A stretch of 34,438 nucleotides of DNA from an uncultured Clostridia bacterium (lineage in GTDB: Bacteria; Bacillota; Clostridia; Christensenellales; Borkfalkiaceae), in assembly GCA_947589285.1 (NCBI GenBank), contig CANPZV010000012.1, positions 1 through 34,438 on the forward strand, in the 5' to 3' direction. Below the pieces are notes generated by a model. It was given only the letters and a program-made list of their open reading frames with translations, was not told the origin of the DNA and ran no database searches. The position numbers and the translations under genes are program-made. This document shows, piece after piece, positions 23,876-31,853 of this stretch (the stretch's first letter is position 1; each line of letters begins with the position of its first letter).

Positions 23876-24901
23876 ATGAAATACATAACTTTTACCGTGC
23901 CCTGCTACAATTCGCAGGACTATATGCGGAAGAGTATCGAATCCCTGCTCGTCGGGGGCGAGGACGTGGAGATCGTCATCGTCAACGACGGCAGCAAGGA
24001 CAATACGCTCGGCATCGCGAGAGAATACGAAGAAAAATATCCCACGATCGTCAGGGTCGTTGACAAGGAAAACGGCGGCCACGGTTCGGGAGTGAACGCA
24101 GGACTGAGCCTTGCAAACGGCCTCTACTTCAAAGTCGTCGATTCGGACGATTGGGTAGATGAGGACGCCTGCTTAAAGCTCCTTGCGGCGATCAAAAAAC
24201 ACGCGGAAGAGGACAATCTTCCCGACCTCTACATCGTCAACTATGTCTATGAGCATAGTGCGGACAACACGCGGTATTTTTCCCGCTACAACAAGAAGTT
24301 CCAAGACGGCAAGATCTGCACATGGGACAAGGTCAAGCCCTTCCGCTTCTCGCTGATCCTTCTGATGCACGCCCTCGTTTACAAGACGGCGGTCCTGAGA
24401 GGCTGCGGCGTCGTCCTCCCCGAACACACCTTCTATGTGGACGACATCATCTCGTACAACCCGCTCCCCTGCACTAAGAAGATATGCTATCTGAATCTGG
24501 ACTTCTACCGCTATTTCATCGGGCGGGCGGACCAGTCCGTCAACCTCCCCAACATGGTCAAGCGGTACGACCAAATGGTCCGCGTCATGAAGATCATGCT
24601 CGGCCGCTGGACGTACAAGGAGATCAAGGCCCAGCCCAAGGGGCTGAGGAAGTACATGTTCCACGCCCTCGGGTGCTACATGGTCACGACGATGCTCTTC
24701 ATTCTCGGCGAGTACAGCAAAGAGCGGAAGCAGGAGTTGAAAGAGCTGTGGCGGTTCCTCAAGGAGAGGGATAAACGGCTGTACGCGAAGCTCCGTTACA
24801 GGAGCTATGCGGGCATCGCGATGCTCTTCCCGGGGAAATTGAGGAGGGCGGTCCTCGTCGGTTCGTATAAGATTCTGTGCAGGAAAGTCAAGCTGGGATG
24901 A
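23876..24901 (+). CDS. Family 2 glycosyltransferase
   Basis: The 341-residue enzyme starts directly with a GT-A nucleotide-sugar fold: YITFTVPCYNSQDYMRKSIESLL, then VEIVIVNDGSKDNT (near 35), NGGHGSGVNAGL, and the metal-binding DSDDW (near 88). The C-terminal part (about 200-341) is polar with a short hydrophobic region and many basic residues, suggesting peripheral membrane association. Such enzymes build cell-wall polymers, glycolipids or exopolysaccharide. The acceptor is unknown. The start at 23876 is preferred because the fold begins there and the earlier in-frame ATG at 23828 overlaps the hairpin, but no clear ribosome site is seen. Its place between a sugar importer and a sugar kinase may be functional or just co-transcription. 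Confidence 0.92.
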   Translation: MKYITFTVPCYNSQDYMRKSIESLLVGGEDVEIVIVNDGSKDNTLGIAREYEEKYPTIVRVVDKENGGHGSGVNAGLSLANGLYFKVVDSDDWVDEDACLKLLAAIKKHAEEDNLPDLYIVNYVYEHSADNTRYFSRYNKKFQDGKICTWDKVKPFRFSLILLMHALVYKTAVLRGCGVVLPEHTFYVDDIISYNPLPCTKKICYLNLDFYRYFIGRADQSVNLPNMVKRYDQMVRVMKIMLGRWTYKEIKAQPKGLRKYMFHALGCYMVTTMLFILGEYSKERKQELKELWRFLKERDKRLYAKLRYRSYAGIAMLFPGKLRRAVLVGSYKILCRKVKLG

Positions 24902-24937
24902 GCCATGACGGCCAAGCGGCTATAAGGAGGAAAAAAT

Positions 24938-25900
24938 ATGGGGATGAAGTATTATATCGGCATTGACCTCGGAGGAATGTCCGCGAAGGCGGGGATCTTA
25001 GATGAACAGGGCGTCGTCCGCCTCAAAAAACGGTGCGTCACCCGCGCGGAGGACACGCCCGAGCAGACGGCGTGGAACCTCGCGGGGCTTTCCCTCGAGA
25101 TCATGGGGGAATACGGATTGGAGCGGGAGGATGTCCTCGCCGTCGGCATCGGCTCCCCCGGGATCATCGACAGCCGAAGGGGCGTCGTCGTCAATTGGTC
25201 CAACTTCGGGTGGACCGACGTGCCCCTTGCGGAACTCGTCTCGTCCCACCTCGGCATTCCCGTGTTCGTCACCAACGACGCCAACGCGGCGGCCCTCGGG
25301 GAGGCGCGGTTCGGCAGCGGGAAATCGTATGCCGACTCCGTTATGATCACCCTCGGCACGGGCGTGGGCGGCGGCATCGTCATGGACGGCAAGCTCGTCG
25401 AGGGCTACCGCTCCGCGGGCGGCGAACTCGGCCATACCGTCATCAGGCAGGGGGGCATCAAGTGTACCTGCGGCAGGCGGGGCTGTTTTGAACGCTACGC
25501 CTCCGCCACCGCGTTGCAGCGGGACACCGCCGCCGCCATGCTCCGCCACAGGGATTCCCTCATGTGGGAGGAGGCTCCCACCTTGGAGGACGTCTCGGGA
25601 AAGACGGCCTTTGCGGCCGCCCGCCGCGGCGACAAGGCGGCAAAGAAGATCGTGAACAGCTATATCCGCAGCCTCGGCGAGGGGATCGCGAACATCGTCA
25701 ACCTCCTCCGTCCGCAGGTCGTCATCGTGGGGGGAGGGGTCTCCAATGAGGGCGAAGCTCTCCTCGGCCCCGTGAGGCAGTTCGTCTACCGCAACATCCT
25801 CGCCTCCAAGGAGTACGCGCCCATCGAGATCGTCCGCGCCTCGCTCGGCAACGACGCGGGCATGTACGGCGCGGCCGCCTACGCGATGGACAGAAGATGA
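24938..25900 (+). CDS. ROK-family sugar kinase (glucokinase-like)
   Basis: The 320-residue protein is a ROK-family kinase that would phosphorylate a hexose (glucose, or possibly mannose, fructose or an N-acetylhexosamine) with ATP. Landmarks are the N-terminal phosphate loop YIGIDLGGMSAKAGI, catalytic D114 in VTNDANAAALGE, LGTGVGGGIV, and the zinc site H166 (GGELGHT) with C176-x-C178-G-x-x-G-C183-x-E. It has no N-terminal HTH, so it is an enzyme and not a NagC/XylR-type repressor. AAGGAGG lies 7 nt before the ATG, and the gap to the glycosyltransferase is 36 nt, so it is probably the last gene of the GH3 operon. Its likely job is to trap the sugar released by the GH3 enzyme. Confidence 0.94.
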   Translation: MGMKYYIGIDLGGMSAKAGILDEQGVVRLKKRCVTRAEDTPEQTAWNLAGLSLEIMGEYGLEREDVLAVGIGSPGIIDSRRGVVVNWSNFGWTDVPLAELVSSHLGIPVFVTNDANAAALGEARFGSGKSYADSVMITLGTGVGGGIVMDGKLVEGYRSAGGELGHTVIRQGGIKCTCGRRGCFERYASATALQRDTAAAMLRHRDSLMWEEAPTLEDVSGKTAFAAARRGDKAAKKIVNSYIRSLGEGIANIVNLLRPQVVIVGGGVSNEGEALLGPVRQFVYRNILASKEYAPIEIVRASLGNDAGMYGAAAYAMDRR

Positions 25901-25927
25901 GAAAGGCGGCTCCGTCCGCCCGTAAAT

Positions 25928-25969
25928 ATGGCCAAGAGGGATCCCTTTCGGCCATTTTTTCATTTTTTT
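25928..25969 (+). terminator. Terminator of the GH3-GPH-GT2-ROK operon
   Basis: ATGGCC...AGG pairs with CCT...GGCCAT (12-position stem with one mismatch and one wobble) around a GATC loop, followed by TTTTTTCATTTTTTT. Confidence 0.88.
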
Positions 25970-25980
25970 GGGTCCATCTC

Positions 25981-26009
25981 TTGCATACGCCCGAAAAATA
26001 TGTTACAAT
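25981..26009 (+). promoter_or_regulatory. Promoter of first GH51 gene, extended -10
   Basis: TTGCAT, 17-nt spacer, TACAAT, with TGT directly before the -10 (extended -10). The leader is short, about 20 nt, with AGGGGGAAAG as ribosome site. Confidence 0.8.
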
Positions 26010-26036
26010 AGGGGAAATTCCATAGGGGGAAAGAAC

Positions 26037-28334
26037 ATGGATAAAGGAAAGAAAATTTTGGCTCTCGCAATGGGCGCGCTTCTGTCGCTCTCCGTCCTTG
26101 TGGGCTGCGGCGGCAACGAGGAACCGCCCGAAGTGCCCGAGACGCCCGACCGGGAGGCTCCCGTCTTTTCGGACGGACAGGCGACGGTCACCCTCGACGG
26201 CTCCGTCAACAAGACGTCGGCGTTGCGCTCCGTCTCGAGCGACCTCTTCGGCCTCTTCCTCGAGGACATCAACTACGCCTCGCAGGCCCTCGACGACAAC
26301 ATGATCGCCAACGGCAATTTCGAAAGTTCCCGTGCCGTCACCAAGTTCGACCATGACTACGGCTGGACGGCGGCGGGCGGCCTCACCGCGGCGTATGAGA
26401 CGGGGAAGAAGAAACTCCACGAGAACAGCCCGTACTATGCAAAGCTCTCTACGGCGGCCGGCGGCACCCTCACGAACAAGGGTTTTGACGCCGTTCCCAT
26501 GTACATTCAGAGCAAGAAGGACTATCTCTTCTCGGCCTTTCTCAGGGGGTACACGGGGGAGATGACCGTCAAGGCCAAGACTTCCTCGGAGGTGTGCGCC
26601 GAAAAGACCTTCTCCGTCACCGCACCCGAGGACAGCTGGATCAAGATCGAGGAGACCCTGACCGCGACCAAGACGGTCGGGACGGGCGTCAGCCTCGAGA
26701 TCTCCTTCGGGACGGCCGACACGGAGATCCTCCTCGACGGCGTGCAGTTCGAGACGCTCGATTCCACCGTCGGCTTCAAGAACTATGCGTACAGGGCGAT
26801 CTCCAACCTTTCGCCCGCTTTCTTCCGCTTCCCGGGCGGCTGCGTCATCGAGGGGAAGGACATGGCTTCGGCCTATGATTGGAAAAATTCCATCGGCGCG
26901 GTCAAGACGGACGGCGACGACAAGGTCCCCGCGCTCTCCTATAAACTCTATAAGGACGGCGTGGAGAGCGAGGAGACGACCTACGGCGAGTGGGTCACCC
27001 GCGTCCCCAACAACAACATCTGGCAGGGCGGCGGAAAGTACTATGCCCACGAGTACGGCATCGGGTTCTACGAATATTTCCTGCTCTGCGACAGCTTGGG
27101 CGCAAAGGCCATTCCCATCGTCAACTGCGGCAAGGCCTGCCAGACGCAGAGCAAGGGCGACGCGCTTGCGGGCAGATACGGCAATGGCGTCGATGATTAC
27201 ATTCAGGACGCGATCGACCTTATCGAATTCGCCAAGGGCGATGAAAGCACCGAATGGGGCAAGATCCGTGCGCAGATGGGCCACCCCGAACCCTTTGAAA
27301 TGGACTACATCGGCATCGGCAATGAGCAGTGGGATGATTATTACGCCAATTTCTATGAGAAGTTCTTAGCCAACGCCGCCTTCAAGGCCGCTTTGACAAA
27401 ATATAATGTCAAGACGATCGTCGGCAACTGCACGCTCTTCGAACACTGCGAGAACCCCGCCCGCAACACAAAGGGCGTGGCGCAGAGCGCGGCGGTCGGG
27501 GCAAAGGCGAGAGGGATCATCGGCAAGACCTCCGAATACGGCGTCGTCGATCAGCATTACTATGTCAACTACACCGACTTCTTGCAGAACACGACGCTCT
27601 ATGACGGCTATCTCCGTCCCCAGCAGGACGCGGACAACTATTACGAAGTGTTCGTCGGGGAGTACGCCGTCAACAGCAATACGGTCCGCGCGCCCAAGGC
27701 GAACGACTCCGTCACCTATCCGCATACGGCGAACAGCATGCTGACCGCCCTCGCCGAGGCCGCCATGATGACGGGCTTCGAGCGCAACGGGGACATCGTA
27801 AAGCTCGCCGCCTACGCGCCCATGTTCGGCACCGAACTTGCGAGCAACAGGCAGTGGCAGGTGGACATGATGTATTTCAACAACAGCAAGATCATGTTCA
27901 CGCCCAACTACTATGTCCAACAGCTCTTCATGCAGAACACGGGAGATTACAAGGTGAACGCCGCACTCGCATACGCCAACGGCGTCACCGCACCCAAGAC
28001 GACCTATCAGGCGTTGAACAACGCCGAATCGCGCGAGTGCGACGACATATTCTTTGTGGCAAGCTGTGACGAAGAGACGGGGGACGTCATCCTCAAACTC
28101 GTCAACGCGGGCGCGACGACGCTCAAAGTCAACGTGAATTTCGCCGTCACGGGCCTGAATGTGAAGGGCATCGCGGACGTCGTGGAGCTTGACGGGAAGA
28201 GCAAGGACGCCGTCAACACCTTTGACGACGAAGCCGTCCGCAACAGAAAATACACGATCGGCATCGACGGAACGGCCTTCGGCTACTCTCTGAAGCCGTA
28301 CAGCGTCGCCGCGATCAGGATCAGGACCAAATAA
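26037..28334 (+). CDS. GH51 alpha-L-arabinofuranosidase lipoprotein, copy 1
   Basis: The 765-residue protein has a lipoprotein signal (LSVLVGC, Cys24) and should be a membrane-anchored enzyme outside the cell, removing alpha-L-arabinofuranosyl side groups from arabinan or arabinoxylan. After a short linker comes SSDLFGLFLEDINYASQALDD, typical of the GH51 N-terminus. A CBM4/9-like beta-sandwich insert (about 95-240) ends in ILLDGVQFE. The barrel then has FFRFPGGCVIEG, the acid/base E430 in IGIGNEQW and the nucleophile E542 in FVGEYAVN. The C-terminal all-beta domain closes the protein. Many Bacillota GH51 enzymes are cytoplasmic, so lipoprotein anchoring is notable. The start was chosen for the signal peptide, ribosome site and promoter. 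It is a single-gene unit and a paralogue of the gene at 29398. Confidence 0.95.
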   Translation: MDKGKKILALAMGALLSLSVLVGCGGNEEPPEVPETPDREAPVFSDGQATVTLDGSVNKTSALRSVSSDLFGLFLEDINYASQALDDNMIANGNFESSRAVTKFDHDYGWTAAGGLTAAYETGKKKLHENSPYYAKLSTAAGGTLTNKGFDAVPMYIQSKKDYLFSAFLRGYTGEMTVKAKTSSEVCAEKTFSVTAPEDSWIKIEETLTATKTVGTGVSLEISFGTADTEILLDGVQFETLDSTVGFKNYAYRAISNLSPAFFRFPGGCVIEGKDMASAYDWKNSIGAVKTDGDDKVPALSYKLYKDGVESEETTYGEWVTRVPNNNIWQGGGKYYAHEYGIGFYEYFLLCDSLGAKAIPIVNCGKACQTQSKGDALAGRYGNGVDDYIQDAIDLIEFAKGDESTEWGKIRAQMGHPEPFEMDYIGIGNEQWDDYYANFYEKFLANAAFKAALTKYNVKTIVGNCTLFEHCENPARNTKGVAQSAAVGAKARGIIGKTSEYGVVDQHYYVNYTDFLQNTTLYDGYLRPQQDADNYYEVFVGEYAVNSNTVRAPKANDSVTYPHTANSMLTALAEAAMMTGFERNGDIVKLAAYAPMFGTELASNRQWQVDMMYFNNSKIMFTPNYYVQQLFMQNTGDYKVNAALAYANGVTAPKTTYQALNNAESRECDDIFFVASCDEETGDVILKLVNAGATTLKVNVNFAVTGLNVKGIADVVELDGKSKDAVNTFDDEAVRNRKYTIGIDGTAFGYSLKPYSVAAIRIRTK

Positions 28335-28345
28335 CATTTGATTTC

Positions 28346-28391
28346 GGAAGGGCCTCCCACGGGAGGCCCTTTCCCTTGGCTTTTTCGGAGC
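28346..28391 (+). terminator. Terminator of first GH51 gene
   Basis: GGAAGGGCCTCC pairs with GGAGGCCCTTTCC with one bulge, followed by CTTGGCTTTTTC. Confidence 0.8.
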
Positions 28392-29340
28392 GGGAGGGGA
28401 CAGGATGAGCGGGGGGAAATCACTCATGCTGTCCCGCGCGCTCATGCTGCCCCGCGCGCTCATGCTGCCCCGTGCGCTCATGCTGCCCCGCGCGCTCATC
28501 CTGAGGCGAAGCCGAAGGATCTCATAAACCTACGGAGCAGCCCCGCGTCATTCTGAGGAGCGTAGGCAGAACGAAGTCCGAAGTGCCGACCCGAAGAATC
28601 TCGCGGGGCGTTTCCATAGTAGCGGCGAGATGCTTCGGGTCAGCCCCTTCTGACTTCGTACAACATTCCTTCTCAGCATGACGCCGCGACTTGGGACTTC
28701 GTTGGAGGGGATCCTTCGCTACGCTCAGGATGAGCAATACCCCCTCCATGGGGGTGCCGCGGCGCATGCCCCCTCCATGGGAGGGGGGTAGGGGGGTGGG
28801 TCACATTATTCTCGCTGCCCCTGTAGGGGAAGTCCCCGAACAAAGTGAGGGGAAAGGGGTATGAAACCCCTCTGTCACTCACTACGTTTGTGACATCTCC
28901 CCTAAGAGGGGCGACAAGGTTCCCCCCCCACCACCCGCTCCGTGGGAGCCTCCCCCCGCAGGGGGTAGGCCCTTGCCCCCTCCCACGGAGGGGGTAGGGG
29001 GGTGGGTCACATTATTCTCGCTGCCCCTGTAGGGGAAGTCCCCGAACGAAGTGAGGGGAAAGGGGTTTGAAACCCCTCTGTCACTTACTCCGTTCGTGAC
29101 ATCTCCACTAAGAGGGGCGACAAGAATAAGATGATGGTTCGGCAAGCTCACCATGACGGAATCAGAAACGCCTCTGTCTCGGCTATGCCTCGACATCTCC
29201 CCTAAGAGGGGCGACGAGGGGAACCCCTCAGTCTCGCACCGCTCCCTCGGAATGAGCGGGAGGCTCCTGTTGAGTGCGTGCGGGGGGCGTTCACCCCCAA
29301 ATATTTCACTTCAAAATAAAATACTTAAAAAATTTTTCAA
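28392..29340. repeat. Intergenic repeat mosaic cluster 4
   Basis: About 950 nt without a gene, the densest repeat cluster. It opens with an 18-bp tandem repeat (28424-28508) and then carries modules shared with the other clusters: CTTCGTT...GGATCCTTCGCTACGCTCAGGATGAG near 28695, CCCCTCCATGGGGGTGCCGCGGCGCAT near 28741, two copies of a long composite (GGGTCACATTATTCTCGCTGCCCCTGTAGGGGAAGT ... TGAAACCCCTCTGTCACT) at about 28797-28910 and 29003-29125, and the GATGGTTCG...CTCACCATGACGGA block near 29133. Reading frames here differ by nonsense and frame between copies and are treated as non-coding. Confidence 0.8.
28424..28508. repeat. 18-bp tandem repeat, about 4.5 copies
   Basis: Unit CTCATGCTGCCCCGCGCG, with single-base variants (GTCCCG, CCGTGCG). 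The last copy merges into the CTCATCCTGAGG hairpin that occurs in other clusters, suggesting the array grew from that block. Units follow each other without spacers. Confidence 0.85.
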
Positions 29341-29346
29341 ACAGTA

Positions 29347-29374
29347 TTGCCAAAAAAATTATTTGTGATATAAT
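29347..29374 (+). promoter_or_regulatory. Promoter of second GH51 gene, extended -10
   Basis: TTGCCA, 16-nt spacer, TATAAT, with TGA before the -10 (extended -10). It lies immediately after the repeat cluster, in an AT-rich segment. Confidence 0.85.
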
Positions 29375-29397
29375 ATGAGACACAAGGGGGATGTATT

Positions 29398-31737
29398 ATG
29401 AAGAAATTCACCAAGATATTCGCGCTTGCGGTCTCTTCCGTTCTCTCGCTTTCGCTCCTTGCGGGGTGCGGCGACAAGAACATAAACGATGACCCTTCGT
29501 CCACGCTTCCCGAATTTCCCGCACCCGATAAGACGGTCACGGGTTTCACCGATCAGGACGCGACCTTAAAGCTCGACGGCACGGTCAGTGAGAGCTGGTC
29601 GATCTCCGATTCGCTCTTCGGCGTGTTCCTTGAGGACATCAACTATGCGGGGTATCTGCTCGACGACAACCTCATTCCGAACGGCTCCTTCGAATCCTTC
29701 AGCGGCAAGGCCGCGAATTGGACGGCAAAGAGCGCGTCGCTTGCCGTCGAAAACACGGACGGCGTCCTGAAGGGACAGGCAGAGTACGCCGCAAAGGGCG
29801 TCAACGCCAACTACGCGGCGGTCAGAGTGACGTCCGCGGGCGGCGGTCTGACGTCCGCAGGGCATCCCTATCTGCCCATCGCCGTCCAAAACGATGCGGA
29901 ATACACCTTCTCCGCCTTCGTCAAGTCCGCGGCGGCGGCCGAAATGACGGTCTCCTTGAAGAAGGGCAGCGAGACGCTTGCCGAAAAGGTCATTTCCGTC
30001 AAGGGCAACGGCGAGTGGGTGAAGTATCAGACGGTCCTAAAACCCAATGCAACGGCCGACAGCGGCGTGACTTTCGCCATCACCTTCGGCGCGGAGGGCA
30101 CATATTATCTCGACGGTATCCAGCTCGAGACCTCCCTCTCCAAGGACGGCATCAAACAGTACGTCTATGACGCGGTCAAAGAGCTTGCGCCCAAGTTCGT
30201 CCGTTTCCCCGGCGGGTGCATCATCGAGGGGGATTCGGCCGCGGGCGGCGCAGATACGACCGAAGTCTATGATTGGAAAAATTCCATCGGCGCGGTGCAG
30301 AGCGGCACGGAAGCGGGCGACGATATCATTCCCCAATTCTCCTACACCCTCGTCAAAGACGGCGTTGAGACCTCCGAGACGACGCAGGGCGAGTGGATCA
30401 CGCGCAGACAGAACGGCGACCTCTGGGGGTATGATCTCGAATACGGCGTCGGGTTCCTCGAATTCTTCAAACTGTGCGAAAATCTCGGCGCGAGCGCGGT
30501 GCCCGTTCTCAACTGCGGCATGTCCGACCAAGGCGGCGCGGCGCAGGGGACCAAGGGCATCGAACTCAACGGCAGGCATGGCAAGAAGGTAGAGGACTAT
30601 ATTCAGGACGCCATTGACCTCATCGAATTCGCCAAGGGCGACAAGACGACGAAGTGGGGCGGGATCCGCGCCGCGCTCGGCCACGAAGCACCCTTTGAAA
30701 TGGACTATCTCGGCATCGGCAACGAGCAGTCGGGCGAGTACTATACGAAATATTACGAGAAGTTCTTGCAGAGCAAGAAGTTCACGGACGCGCTCGCGCA
30801 ATACAGCGTCAAACCCATTGTCGGCAACGGCATGTTCATGGGCGATTGCAGGGACACCACGCAGGTCGGCGGTGCAGACAGGACGGACAAGGGGACCGCG
30901 CAGAAGGCGGCAGAGGCGGCACTCGCAGGCAACGTCATCAGCAAGATCTCCGATTACGGCGTACATGACCAGCACTACTATGTGAACTGGACGAAATTGC
31001 TCGAATGTTACGCCATGTACGACAAGTATGCCCGTTCCTCGCAGGATGGATTTTACGGCGTGTTCGTCGGCGAATATTCGGCGAACGAAGGCACTTCCTC
31101 CTACCCCGAGCATCAGAACCAGCTCATCACGGCCCTTGCCGAGGCGGCGATGATGACGAGCTACGAACACAACGGCAACGTCGTCGAACTTGCGGCATAC
31201 GCGCCCATGTTCGGCGTCGCGGATACGGCTGCGGGTGCGCGCGTCGGCGGCAACGATGAGGCCAATCAGTGGGACGTCGATATGATGTATTTCACCAATA
31301 CGGAGATCGTCCGCACGGCAAACTACTACGTCCAGAAGATGTTCATGAACAACATGGGCGCGAGCTACCTCTATAAGTCCAAACTCCAATGGAGCGGCGA
31401 GGAGAAATTCACCTTCCCGCCGACGGCAGGTGCGGCCAAGGAATTCAACAAGCTGTATTGGGTGTCGAGCAAGGACGCAAACGGCGATCTCATCGTCAAG
31501 GTCGTCAACGTCTCGGGCGGGGAAGTAAAAGTGAATGTGGACATCTCGAATGCAACGGGCAGGGGATTTGCCTACGTCACAGAGCTTTCGAACAGCGACT
31601 TCAAGGTCCTGAACACGCTCAATAACAAGACGGCCGTCTCGCCCGTCTCCTCCTCGATCGGCTGGACGGGGCAGAGCTTCGGGTACGCATTCAAGCCCTA
31701 TTCCCTCACCGTCCTCAGGATCCCCACAGCAGAATAA
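29398..31737 (+). CDS. GH51 alpha-L-arabinofuranosidase lipoprotein, copy 2
   Basis: This 779-residue paralogue of the preceding GH51 enzyme has a lipoprotein signal (LSLLAGC, Cys24), the SLFGVFLEDINYAGYLLDDN start, a CBM4/9-like insert (about 95-245, ending YYLDGIQLE), KFVRFPGGCIIEGD, the acid/base E443 in LGIGNEQSG and the nucleophile E559 in FVGEYSANE. The YDWKNSIGAV and EDYIQDAIDLIEFAKGD segments are shared almost exactly with copy 1, while linkers, the carbohydrate-binding insert and the C-terminal domain have diverged. The pair therefore looks like an old tandem duplication that may have split substrate range, for example arabinan against arabinoxylan. AAGGGGGATG precedes the start. It has its own promoter and terminator. 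Confidence 0.95.
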   Translation: MKKFTKIFALAVSSVLSLSLLAGCGDKNINDDPSSTLPEFPAPDKTVTGFTDQDATLKLDGTVSESWSISDSLFGVFLEDINYAGYLLDDNLIPNGSFESFSGKAANWTAKSASLAVENTDGVLKGQAEYAAKGVNANYAAVRVTSAGGGLTSAGHPYLPIAVQNDAEYTFSAFVKSAAAAEMTVSLKKGSETLAEKVISVKGNGEWVKYQTVLKPNATADSGVTFAITFGAEGTYYLDGIQLETSLSKDGIKQYVYDAVKELAPKFVRFPGGCIIEGDSAAGGADTTEVYDWKNSIGAVQSGTEAGDDIIPQFSYTLVKDGVETSETTQGEWITRRQNGDLWGYDLEYGVGFLEFFKLCENLGASAVPVLNCGMSDQGGAAQGTKGIELNGRHGKKVEDYIQDAIDLIEFAKGDKTTKWGGIRAALGHEAPFEMDYLGIGNEQSGEYYTKYYEKFLQSKKFTDALAQYSVKPIVGNGMFMGDCRDTTQVGGADRTDKGTAQKAAEAALAGNVISKISDYGVHDQHYYVNWTKLLECYAMYDKYARSSQDGFYGVFVGEYSANEGTSSYPEHQNQLITALAEAAMMTSYEHNGNVVELAAYAPMFGVADTAAGARVGGNDEANQWDVDMMYFTNTEIVRTANYYVQKMFMNNMGASYLYKSKLQWSGEEKFTFPPTAGAAKEFNKLYWVSSKDANGDLIVKVVNVSGGEVKVNVDISNATGRGFAYVTELSNSDFKVLNTLNNKTAVSPVSSSIGWTGQSFGYAFKPYSLTVLRIPTAE

Positions 31738-31761
31738 CGCTCATGCGTTTGTCATAAGGGA

Positions 31762-31801
31762 AACTTCCCGCGCCTCTTTCGGCGCGGGAAGTTTTGCTTT
31801 T
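31762..31801 (+). terminator. Terminator of second GH51 gene
   Basis: AACTTCCCGCGCC and GGCGCGGGAAGTT form a 13-bp stem with a 6-nt loop, followed by TTGCTTTT. Confidence 0.9.
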
Positions 31802-31807
31802 GATCGG

Positions 31808-31836
31808 TTGACGGCGGGGCAAAAAGCGAGTATAAT
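31808..31836 (+). promoter_or_regulatory. Sigma-A promoter of the malic enzyme gene
   Basis: TTGACG, 17-nt spacer, TATAAT. The -35 and first part of the spacer (TTGACGG...GCAAAAA) resemble those of the prs promoter at 33038. Confidence 0.88.
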
Positions 31837-31853
31837 ATTGCAAAAGGAGAATC

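Noticed and set aside
25722..27284. Minus-strand frame spanning the ROK and GH51 genes
   Set aside because: It crosses a terminator and a promoter of the opposite strand and has no domain.
28424..28508. CRISPR array
   Set aside because: The 18-bp units are directly adjacent without spacers and no cas gene is present.
28673..29196. Small minus-strand frames in repeat cluster 4
   Set aside because: Same reason: translations of palindromic repeat blocks, no ribosome site, and near-copies differ by frame.
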